Source: an uncultured beta proteobacterium (GTDB taxonomy: Bacteria > Pseudomonadota > Gammaproteobacteria > Burkholderiales > Burkholderiaceae_C). From it: 15,114 bases of DNA. Made by a program: the position numbers and the translations under genes. The DNA lies in the NCBI GenBank assembly GCA_903914985.1, contig CAIWRE010000039.1, forward strand, positions 1 to 15,114. The letters are read 5' to 3'. Below, one piece after another: positions 7,755 through 14,202 of the stretch; within the stretch, counting starts at the first letter, position 1, and every line of letters begins with the position of its first letter. The notes under the pieces are model-generated. The model was not told the origin of the DNA, did no database searches, and saw only the letters and a list, made by a program, of their open reading frames with translations.

Positions 7755-9089
7755 ATGAAACCAGTCATCGCCCTGGTCGGCAGACCCAATGTGGGCAAGT
7801 CGACCCTTTTCAACCGTTTGACCAAGACGCGCGACGCCATCGTCGCCGACTACGCAGGTTTAACGCGCGACCGCCATTACGGCAATGCCAAGCACGGCAA
7901 GCACGAATACATTGTGGTCGACACCGGCGGCTTTGAGCCCGATGCATCGTCGGGTATCTACAAAGAGATGGCCAAGCAAACCCGTCAGGCGGTGGCCGAA
8001 GCGGATGTGGTGCTGTTTATTGTGGACGCGCGTGGCGGTGTGTCGGCCCAAGACCATGAAATTGCCAAATACCTGCGCCGCCTGGGGAAGTCTGCGGTCG
8101 TGGTGGCCAACAAGGCCGAGGGCATGACCGATGGTGTGCAGTTCACGGAGTTTTATGAGTTGGGACTGGGCGGAGTGATTCCCATCAGTGCCGCGCACGG
8201 CCAAGGCATCCGGCCGCTGATTGACCAGGTGCTGGAGCCCTTGGCATTGGCCATGGCGCAAGAAGAAGAGGACAAGGACCCCACTGTCATCAAACTGGCG
8301 GTAGCAGGGCGCCCCAACGTCGGCAAGTCCACGCTGATCAATACCTGGCTCGGTGAAGAACGCCTGGTGGCTTTTGACATGCCAGGCACCACGCGCGATG
8401 CCATTGCCGTGCCTTTTGAGCGTGGCGGACAGAAGTTTGAGTTGATCGATACCGCAGGTTTGCGGCGCAAGGGCAAGGTGTTTGAGGCCATTGAGAAGTT
8501 CTCGGTTGTGAAAACCCTGCAGGCGATTGAGTCGGCCAACGTGGTTTTGCTGCTGATTGATGCCATTCAAGGTGTGACGGACCAGGACGCCCATATTGCG
8601 GGCTATATCCTGGAGTCCGGGCGGGCCGTGGTGGTCGCGGTGAACAAGTGGGATGCGGTGGACGAGTACCAGCGCGAGTTGGTCAAGCGCTCCCTAGAAA
8701 CCCGGCTGGGGTTTTTGAAATTTGCCGCATTGCATTTGATTTCGGCCACCAAGCGCCAAGGTCTGGGCCCGGTGTGGGACTCCATCGCCCAAGCCCACCG
8801 GTCTGCCAATCGCAAAATGCCCACGCCGGTTCTGACGCGCTTGTTGTTGGAGGCGGTTCAGTTTCAGACGCCTAAAAAGACGGGCATGTACCGCCCCAAG
8901 CTGCGCTATGCGCACCAAGGCGGCATGAACCCGCCCATCATCATCGTCCATGGCAATTCTTTGGAACAGGTCACCGATTCCTACAAACGCTTCTTGGAAG
9001 GCCGGTTCCGCAAAGAATTTGACCTGGTGGGCACACCTTTGTTGATTCAAATGAAATCGTCGGCCAACCCCTATACCGACAAAGATTGA
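7755..9089 (+). CDS. der: Ribosome biogenesis GTPase Der (EngA)
   Basis: Essential GTPase with two GTP-binding domains in tandem, needed for late 50S subunit assembly. In the 444-residue protein, G domain 1 has GRPNVGKST at 9-17, DTGG at 56-59 and NKAE at 119-122. G domain 2 has the same GRPNVGKST at 185-193, DTAG at 232-235 and NKWD at 297-300. An acidic linker (QEEEDKD, 169-175) separates them. The C-terminal KH-like domain at about 355-438 ends in GTPLLIQMKSSANPY, a family hallmark. All GTPase motifs are intact. It follows bamB by 15 bases with only CCAGG as a weak Shine-Dalgarno. Its stop codon lies inside one arm of an inverted repeat that faces hfq. Confidence 0.98.
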   Translation: MKPVIALVGRPNVGKSTLFNRLTKTRDAIVADYAGLTRDRHYGNAKHGKHEYIVVDTGGFEPDASSGIYKEMAKQTRQAVAEADVVLFIVDARGGVSAQDHEIAKYLRRLGKSAVVVANKAEGMTDGVQFTEFYELGLGGVIPISAAHGQGIRPLIDQVLEPLALAMAQEEEDKDPTVIKLAVAGRPNVGKSTLINTWLGEERLVAFDMPGTTRDAIAVPFERGGQKFELIDTAGLRRKGKVFEAIEKFSVVKTLQAIESANVVLLLIDAIQGVTDQDAHIAGYILESGRAVVVAVNKWDAVDEYQRELVKRSLETRLGFLKFAALHLISATKRQGLGPVWDSIAQAHRSANRKMPTPVLTRLLLEAVQFQTPKKTGMYRPKLRYAHQGGMNPPIIIVHGNSLEQVTDSYKRFLEGRFRKEFDLVGTPLLIQMKSSANPYTDKD

Positions 9090-9118
9090 CCCGACGCAAA
9101 TCTGAATATTGGGTCAAT
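9085..9118. repeat. Inverted repeat between der and hfq
   Basis: ATTGACCC (9085-9092) is an exact reverse complement of GGGTCAAT (9111-9118). Including one G-U and one A-U pair the stem extends to 10 pairs with a 14-base loop. The left arm contains the der stop codon. No run of T follows, so it is not a standard intrinsic terminator. It could be an RNA hairpin at the der 3' end or a protein-binding site in front of hfq. Function unknown. Confidence 0.5.
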
Positions 9119-9119
9119 G

Positions 9120-9133
9120 TGGTATCGTCTAAT
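9120..9133 (+). promoter_or_regulatory. Possible -10 region for hfq (weak)
   Basis: TGGTATCGT (9120-9128) resembles an extended -10 element, and TCTAAT (9128-9133) matches 5 of 6 bases of a -10 box. Neither has a good -35 box at the right distance. The 70-base der-hfq spacer is the longest since the window start, so a promoter here is reasonable, but the sequence does not settle which element is used. Confidence 0.25.
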
Positions 9134-9148
9134 TCCAAACTTCTAACA

Positions 9149-9154
9149 CGGAGA
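9149..9154 (+). promoter_or_regulatory. Ribosome-binding site for hfq
   Basis: CGGAGA, with core GGAG at 9150-9153, sits 6 bases before the GTG at 9160. It fixes this non-ATG codon as the start. Confidence 0.7.
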
Positions 9155-9159
9155 ATATC

Positions 9160-9408
9160 GTGAACAACAAGAGCCAACTCCTCCAGGATCCCTTTTTAAA
9201 CGCTTTGCGCCGCGAACATATTCCGGTGTCGGTGTATCTGGTCAATGGCATCAAATTGCAGGGGCAAATTGAATCGTTTGATCAATATGTCGTGCTATTG
9301 CGCAACACCGTGACCCAAATGGTTTACAAGCACGCAATTTCCACCATCGTTCCCGGTCGTGCGGTCAATTTGTCGGCTGCGGGTGACGACGAGGCTGCTG
9401 CGTCTTGA
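9160..9408 (+). CDS. hfq: RNA chaperone Hfq
   Basis: Sm-like hexameric protein that pairs small regulatory RNAs with mRNAs and affects RNA stability. The 82-residue product has the full Sm fold. The proximal-face residues Gln9 and Asp10 lie in LLQDPFLNALRREH, Sm1 is LVNGIKLQGQIESFDQYVVL, and Sm2 is VYKHAISTIVPGRAV with the conserved Lys57-His58. The rim patch reads RREH where E. coli has RRER; I recall histidine here as common in betaproteobacteria. The C-terminal tail is very short and acidic (AAGDDEAAAS), much shorter than in E. coli. The start codon is GTG with GGAG at good spacing, and homologues begin at the same point. It is separated from der by 70 bases containing an inverted repeat, and hflX follows. 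Confidence 0.97.
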   Translation: MNNKSQLLQDPFLNALRREHIPVSVYLVNGIKLQGQIESFDQYVVLLRNTVTQMVYKHAISTIVPGRAVNLSAAGDDEAAAS

Positions 9409-9433
9409 ATCCAACTCCGGGCCAGGCGACTGT

Positions 9434-10600
9434 TTGAATCCCACCGACCAAGCCACTTCTGCGCGAACCATTCTGGTCGGCGTGGACTTGGGATTGCCCC
9501 ACTTTGACGCTGAGCTCGAAGAATTGGGTTTGTTGGCCCGCACTGCCGGGCTTGATCCCGTGGCGCGCATTACCTGCAAGCGCCGCGCACCTGACGCAGC
9601 CTTGTTTGTAGGTACCGGCAAGGCGGACGAAATCAAGCTGCTGGCAGCGCAGCATGGCGCGCAAGAAATTCTGTTTGACCAAAGCCTCAGCCCCGGCCAG
9701 CAACGCAATTTGGAGCGCCGCCTGGAGCTTCCGGTGAACGACCGCACGTTTTTAATCCTAGAGATTTTCGCGCAACGCGCGCGCAGCCACGAGGGTAAAT
9801 TGCAAGTGGAGCTCGCCCGGTTGCAGTACCTCAGCACCCGATTGGTGCGCCGCTGGTCGCATTTGGAACGCCAGCGGGGCGGAATCGGCACCCGCGGCGG
9901 ACCGGGTGAAACGCAGATCGAGCTGGACCGGCGCATGATCGCCACCACCATTAAACGCACCAAAGAACAGCTGCAAAAGGTCAAGCGCCAGCACATGACG
10001 CAGCGCAAGCAGCGCGATCGGCGCGGCGCCTTCAATATTTCGCTCATCGGGTATACCAACGCGGGCAAGTCCACCCTGTTCAATGCCTTGGTGAAGGCCC
10101 GCGCCTATGCTGCAGACCAATTGTTTGCCACCTTGGACACCACCACCCGCCAGCTCTACTTGGGCGAGGCCCGGCGTTCGGTGTCCCTGTCCGACACGGT
10201 GGGGTTCATTCGGGACCTCCCGCACGGTTTAATTGACGCCTTCCAGGCTACCTTGCAAGAGGCGATTGACGCCGATTTGCTGCTCCATGTCGTGGATGCA
10301 TCCAACCCGGACTGGACGCTGCAAATTCGTCAGGTTCAGCAGGTACTCAAAGAAATCGGCGCACAGGACATTCCCCAATTGCTTGTCTTTAATAAGCTTG
10401 ACGCCATGGACGGGGGGAGTGTCCCGGTTCAGACGCAAGACAGCTTTGAAGTTGATGGTGTGCAGACCCCGCGTATTTTTGTCAGTGCGCGTGCAGGTAC
10501 GGGGATCGCAGATCTGCGCACTGAACTGGCCGGGATCGTAGCGCGTGAGCGCTCTGTGCCGGATGGTGAACACCCCTTGTCGCATGAGGCTTCAACTTAA
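9434..10600 (+). CDS. hflX: Ribosome-associated GTPase HflX
   Basis: GTPase that binds 50S subunits, splits stalled 70S ribosomes after heat stress and has been linked to rescue of damaged ribosomes. With this start (388 residues), the N-terminal HflX domain covers about 12-170 and includes the family signature RGGPGETQIELDRR (154-167). A coiled-coil linker (KRTKEQLQKVKRQHMTQRKQ) leads to the G domain with GYTNAGKST at 206-214, DTVGF at 254-258 and NKLD at 320-323. No ATG is available. The open frame reaches back to a GTG at 9359 inside hfq, but the family-like region begins around ARTILVGVDLG, so the TTG at 9434 with AGGCG 5 bases upstream is the best guess. Identity is firm; the exact start is not. 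It lies 25 bases after hfq in the classic hfq-hflX-hflK-hflC order. Confidence 0.93.
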   Translation: MNPTDQATSARTILVGVDLGLPHFDAELEELGLLARTAGLDPVARITCKRRAPDAALFVGTGKADEIKLLAAQHGAQEILFDQSLSPGQQRNLERRLELPVNDRTFLILEIFAQRARSHEGKLQVELARLQYLSTRLVRRWSHLERQRGGIGTRGGPGETQIELDRRMIATTIKRTKEQLQKVKRQHMTQRKQRDRRGAFNISLIGYTNAGKSTLFNALVKARAYAADQLFATLDTTTRQLYLGEARRSVSLSDTVGFIRDLPHGLIDAFQATLQEAIDADLLLHVVDASNPDWTLQIRQVQQVLKEIGAQDIPQLLVFNKLDAMDGGSVPVQTQDSFEVDGVQTPRIFVSARAGTGIADLRTELAGIVARERSVPDGEHPLSHEAST

Positions 10601-10632
10601 TTGTGGACAATCCGGCTCGTCGAGTGAAAGTA

Positions 10633-12036
10633 ATGACCATGAAACTACCCAATCCCACGTTAAAACTGGGCGCCATCGCAGGGCGTTTTCGCGGCATGTT
10701 CAATTTGAACGACAGCCGCTGGGGACGCGCCGACGAGACAAAACCGTCGGAACACGATGCGCCTAAACCTGATGCTGTACCGGACCACGGTACGGAGAAT
10801 CCGGCACCACAGGAGCCGCCACGCACCAACCCGCGTCCGGGGGCAACGTCAGGCCCGCCCGATCTTGAGGAACTTTGGCGGGATGTCGTCCGCAAATTTA
10901 GTCGATGGCTGGGCCGCGGCAAGCAAGGCCAGGGGCCGGGCGGGCAGGGGCCTGGCGATTTTTTCCCGAATTTCAAGGGTGCAGGCATTGGCGGCGGTGT
11001 GATACTGGCCGTGGTTTTTTTGATCTGGCTTGGCACCGGATTTTTCATTGTCCAAGAGGGACAACAGGCCGTCATCACCCAGTTTGGCCGGTACAAGTCG
11101 ACGGTCAATGCAGGTTTTAACTGGCGCTTGCCGTACCCGATACAGCGCCACGAGCTGGTGTTTGTGACGCAAATTCGTTCGGTCGATGTGGGCGGAGATA
11201 GTGTTCTCAAAGCGACGGGTCTGCGGGAGTCGGCAATGCTGACGCAGGACGAAAATATTCTCGACATCAAATTTGCCGTTCAGTACCGGCTGAGCGATGC
11301 CCGCGCCTTCTTGTTTGAAAGCAAGGATCCGGTAAACGCCGTGGTGCAGGCTGCAGAAACTTCGGTGCGCGAGGTGCTGGGAAAAATGAATATGGACGCT
11401 GCGCTGTCCGAAGACCGCGACCAAATTGCCCCTCGGGTGCGAGCCATGATGCAGGAAATCTTGGATCGCTACAAAGTCGGCATTGAAGTGGTAGGCATTA
11501 ATTTGCAGCAAGGCGGGGTGCGCCCGCCGGAGCAGGTACAAGCCTCTTTCGACGACGTACTCAAGGCGGGTCAAGAGCGCGAACGGGCCAAGAACGAAGC
11601 CCAGGCCTATGCCAACGACGTGATTCCCCGCGCCGTGGGCTCAGCCTCGCGCTTGAAGGAAGAGGCCGATGCCTACAAGTCGCGGGTCGTAGCGCAGGCC
11701 CAAGGTGATGCGCAGCGATTCCGTTCGGTCTACAACGAGTACCAGAAAGCGCCCCAAGTTACCCGCGACCGCATGTATCTGGACACGATGCAACAAATTT
11801 TCTCCAACGTGACCAAGGTGTTGGTCGACTCCCGCCAGGGGGCGACATTGCTCAACCTGCCTTTGGACAAGATTTTGCAAATGGGGGCCACTGCTGAGCC
11901 ACCGGCCTCCAATACGGCTTCGGTGCCACAAACCGTGCCCGCGGTGCCATCGCCAGCACCTGCCAGCCCCGGGGCCGCAGGTGCCGATTCCCGCAGCCGC
12001 GATGCGTCCCGCACCCGTGAGCGCGATGTGCGCTAG
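10633..12036 (+). CDS. hflK: FtsH protease modulator HflK
   Basis: Membrane-anchored SPFH/Band-7 protein that assembles with HflC into a large complex around the FtsH protease and restrains its attack on membrane substrates. With this start (467 residues): a charged, Pro/Gly-rich cytoplasmic region at 1-118 including the glycine run GKQGQGPGGQGPGD; one membrane helix at about 121-140 (GGVILAVVFLIWLGTGFFIV); the Band-7 domain at about 141-325 (EGQQAVITQFGRYKSTVNAG near its start); a helical region with KNEAQAYANDVIPRA; and a low-complexity Pro/Ala tail ending in RSRDASRTRERDVR. Start candidates are GTG 10603, ATG 10633, ATG 10639 and ATG 10696; none has a strong Shine-Dalgarno, so the N-terminus is open. 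hflC follows after 9 bases. Confidence 0.94.
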   Translation: MTMKLPNPTLKLGAIAGRFRGMFNLNDSRWGRADETKPSEHDAPKPDAVPDHGTENPAPQEPPRTNPRPGATSGPPDLEELWRDVVRKFSRWLGRGKQGQGPGGQGPGDFFPNFKGAGIGGGVILAVVFLIWLGTGFFIVQEGQQAVITQFGRYKSTVNAGFNWRLPYPIQRHELVFVTQIRSVDVGGDSVLKATGLRESAMLTQDENILDIKFAVQYRLSDARAFLFESKDPVNAVVQAAETSVREVLGKMNMDAALSEDRDQIAPRVRAMMQEILDRYKVGIEVVGINLQQGGVRPPEQVQASFDDVLKAGQERERAKNEAQAYANDVIPRAVGSASRLKEEADAYKSRVVAQAQGDAQRFRSVYNEYQKAPQVTRDRMYLDTMQQIFSNVTKVLVDSRQGATLLNLPLDKILQMGATAEPPASNTASVPQTVPAVPSPAPASPGAAGADSRSRDASRTRERDVR

Positions 12037-12040
12037 GAGA
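12035..12040 (+). promoter_or_regulatory. Ribosome-binding site for hflC overlapping the hflK stop
   Basis: AGGAGA begins inside the hflK TAG stop (12034-12036) and lies 5 bases before the hflC ATG at 12046. This layout suits coupled synthesis of the two partner proteins. Confidence 0.7.
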
Positions 12041-12045
12041 ACCCT

Positions 12046-12948
12046 ATGAACCGAATTGGATTGATTGTTTCGTCGCTGCTGGTGCTCTTGGTGCTGGCGA
12101 GTTCGACCTTGTTTGTGGTGGACCAACGCCAGTTTGGCGTCGTGTACGCCTTGGGGCAAATCAAGACTGTGATTACTGAGCCTGGACTGAAATGGAAGTT
12201 GCCTCCGCCGTTTCAAAACGTGACCTATATCGACAAGCGCTTGCTCACACTCGATAGCGCAGACGCAGAACCCATGCTGACGGCCGAAAAGCAGCGGGTG
12301 GTGATTGATTGGTATGTGCGTTGGCGCATTTCTGAACCCTCCGACTACATTCGCAATGTGGGATTAGATGAAGGCACCGGTGCGCGGCAACTCAGTCGCG
12401 TGGTTCGCAACGCGTTTCAAGAATCCATCAACAAGCGCACGGTGAAAGAACTTCTCTCGCTCAAACGCGAAGCATTGATGGCTGACGTGAAGGCGGAAGT
12501 GCTGGACAAGGTGCGCGGCGAAAAGCCTTGGGGCGTTGATGTGGTGGATGTGCGCATTACCCGTGTCGACTATGTGGAAGCGATCACTGAGTCGGTGTAC
12601 CGCCGTATGGAAGCGGAGCGTAAGCGTGTGGCCAATGAGCTGCGCTCGACGGGCGCGGCAGAAGGCGAAAAAATTCGGGCCGATGCCGACCGCCAGCGCG
12701 AAGTCACGATTGCCAATGCCTACCGGGATGCGCAAAAAATCAAGGGTGAGGGCGATGCCGAGGCCGCGCGTATTTATGCCGAGGCCTTTAACCGTGACCC
12801 GCAATTCGCCCAGTTTTACCGCAGTTTGGAAGCCTACAAAAGCAGCTTCGCCAATAAAAGCGACATGATGGTGGTCGATCCCTCGTCCAGTGAATTTTTT
12901 AAGATCTTCCGTGGCGGTGGCGCTGCCGTGGGCGCGCCCAAAAAGTAG
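12046..12948 (+). CDS. hflC: FtsH protease modulator HflC
   Basis: Partner of HflK in the membrane complex that modulates FtsH. The 300-residue protein has an N-terminal signal-anchor helix at about 4-25 (IGLIVSSLLVLLVLASSTLF) and a Band-7/SPFH domain at about 25-190 (VVDQRQFGVVYALGQIKTVI at its start). A long charged coiled-coil follows with the HflC hallmark RMEAERKRVANELRSTGAAE at 187-206, then EGEKIRADADRQRE. The end region MMVVDPSSSEFFKIFRG is typical for HflC. Length is close to normal (E. coli about 330). The start is supported by AGGAGA 5 bases upstream. A hairpin lies just after the stop, so the hfq-hflX-hflK-hflC group may end here. The small DUF2065 gene often found after hflC is not present. 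Confidence 0.96.
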   Translation: MNRIGLIVSSLLVLLVLASSTLFVVDQRQFGVVYALGQIKTVITEPGLKWKLPPPFQNVTYIDKRLLTLDSADAEPMLTAEKQRVVIDWYVRWRISEPSDYIRNVGLDEGTGARQLSRVVRNAFQESINKRTVKELLSLKREALMADVKAEVLDKVRGEKPWGVDVVDVRITRVDYVEAITESVYRRMEAERKRVANELRSTGAAEGEKIRADADRQREVTIANAYRDAQKIKGEGDAEAARIYAEAFNRDPQFAQFYRSLEAYKSSFANKSDMMVVDPSSSEFFKIFRGGGAAVGAPKK

Positions 12949-12958
12949 GCTTCAGAGC

Positions 12959-12982
12959 AGCGGCCCGATTTCTCGGGTCGCT
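12959..12982 (+). terminator. Hairpin after hflC, possible terminator
   Basis: AGCGGCCCGA (12959-12968) pairs with TCGGGTCGCT (12973-12982) across a TTTC loop, giving 10 pairs with one G-U. The hairpin is G+C-rich and starts 10 bases after the hflC stop, a good terminator position. The following TTGCGGTTTAGCGGTTT is only patchily T-rich, so termination may be partial or the hairpin may instead protect the mRNA 3' end. Confidence 0.5.
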
Positions 12983-12984
12983 TG

Positions 12985-13013
12985 CGGTTTAGCGGTTTGT
13001 AGACCGGTAAAAT
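12985..13013 (+). promoter_or_regulatory. Possible promoter for hisZ-purA
   Basis: TAAAAT (13008-13013) matches 5 of 6 bases of a -10 box and lies 28 bases before the hisZ ATG. The -35 position at 17 bases (CGGTTT, 12985-12990) is poor. The location after a hairpin and before a gene of different function makes a promoter plausible. The rest of the 93-base spacer holds a run of six T (13018-13023) and no open reading frame of note. Confidence 0.3.
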
Positions 13014-13041
13014 CGCGTTTTTTACAAAGTGTCTTTATTCC

Positions 13042-14190
13042 ATGTCCGCTTGGGTCCTCCCGGATCACATTGCCGATGTGCTGCCCTCTGAGGCGCGCCA
13101 CATCGAAGAAATCCGTCGCAATTTGCTGGACATGGCGCGTTGCTATGGCTATGAATTGGTCATGCCCCCACTTCTGGAGCACTTGGAATCCCTGCTGACC
13201 GGCACGGGTGAAGCCTTGGACCTGCAAACCTTCAAGCTGGTGGACCAAATCTCCGGCCGGATGTTGGGCTTGCGCGCAGATAGTACGCCCCAAGTGGCGC
13301 GCATCGACGCCCATTTGCTCAACCGTCCCGGCGTGACCCGCCTCAGCTATTGCGGGCCGGTACTGCACACCCGCCCCGCCGCACCCCACGCCACGCGCGA
13401 ACCTTTGCAATTGGGCGCCGAAATCTACGGGCATGATGGTCTGGAGGCTGACCTCGAGATTTTGGAGCTGGCTCTGGACAGCCTGCGCGCGGTTCACACC
13501 GGGGATCTTTCAGTGGATTTGGCCGATGTGCGTGTGGTCAATGCTCTGCTGGCCGAGACGACGCTCTCAGTGCCGCAAATTGCAGAGGTGCATGCCGCAC
13601 TGGCAAGTAAAGACACAAGCGCGCTGGCCGCGCTCACCGCCGACGCGCCCAAGGTGATTGCCACGGCTTTGCAGCAACTCACGGGTTTGTATGGCGACGC
13701 CTCGATTCTGGACCGGGCGCGCAGTGTGCTGCCTTCGCTGCCTGCCATTCATGCTGCGCTCGATCAACTGCAGTGGCTCGCAGGTCACCTTGAAGGCGTG
13801 AACGTCTCGTTTGACCTGGCCGATTTGCGGGGCTACGCCTATTACACCGGAGCCCGTTTTGCCGTTTATGCCGCGGGTGCGCCCGACGCGTTGGTGCGCG
13901 GCGGTCGCTATGACGCGGTAGGCTCGGTGTTTGGGCGCAAGCGTCCGGCTGTGGGCTTCAGTCTGGACATCAAGGCACTGGCCTTGGCGGCGCGTCCTCC
14001 GGCGCTGCGTGCAGCCATTCGCGCCCCCTGGGGTGAGGACACCGCCCTGCGCCACGCCATTTCCAAACTGCGTGCCGCCGGTGAGACCGTGGTGTGCGTA
14101 TTGCCCGGCCACGAAAGTGATGTCGATGAATTTCAGTGTGACCGAGAACTGGTGCAGCGCGATGCCGCCTGGTGTGTCACGGCCCTTTGA
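13042..14190 (+). CDS. hisZ: ATP phosphoribosyltransferase regulatory subunit HisZ
   Basis: HisS paralogue without tRNA-charging activity. It forms a complex with the short form of HisG and gives it activity and histidine feedback control at the first step of histidine biosynthesis. The 382-residue protein has the class II synthetase-like fold. MSAWVLPDHIADVLPSEARH is a typical HisZ opening, LGLRADSTPQVARIDAH (75-91) stands in place of the HisS RPENTAG region, and LRGYAYYTGARF (262-273) corresponds to the HisS LVRGMDYYN motif. VRGGRYDAVG (285-294) and KRPAVGFSLDI (300-310) follow. The anticodon-binding domain of HisS is lacking and the C-terminus is short. No clear Shine-Dalgarno precedes the ATG. 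It is 12 bases upstream of purA, a common betaproteobacterial pair. Its presence predicts a short HisG elsewhere in the genome. Confidence 0.95.
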   Translation: MSAWVLPDHIADVLPSEARHIEEIRRNLLDMARCYGYELVMPPLLEHLESLLTGTGEALDLQTFKLVDQISGRMLGLRADSTPQVARIDAHLLNRPGVTRLSYCGPVLHTRPAAPHATREPLQLGAEIYGHDGLEADLEILELALDSLRAVHTGDLSVDLADVRVVNALLAETTLSVPQIAEVHAALASKDTSALAALTADAPKVIATALQQLTGLYGDASILDRARSVLPSLPAIHAALDQLQWLAGHLEGVNVSFDLADLRGYAYYTGARFAVYAAGAPDALVRGGRYDAVGSVFGRKRPAVGFSLDIKALALAARPPALRAAIRAPWGEDTALRHAISKLRAAGETVVCVLPGHESDVDEFQCDRELVQRDAAWCVTAL

Positions 14191-14202
14191 AGAAGTAATG
14201 CA

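Noticed and set aside
7779..8337. Two similar GTP-loop coding stretches as a possible DNA repeat or gene fusion
   Set aside because: The duplicated GRPNVGKST is the normal tandem G-domain design of Der, and the DNA of the two copies has diverged.
10900..10970. Gly/Gln-rich G+C-rich stretch in hflK as a possible repeat element
   Set aside because: It is the glycine-rich cytoplasmic linker normal for HflK, in frame and continuous with the gene.
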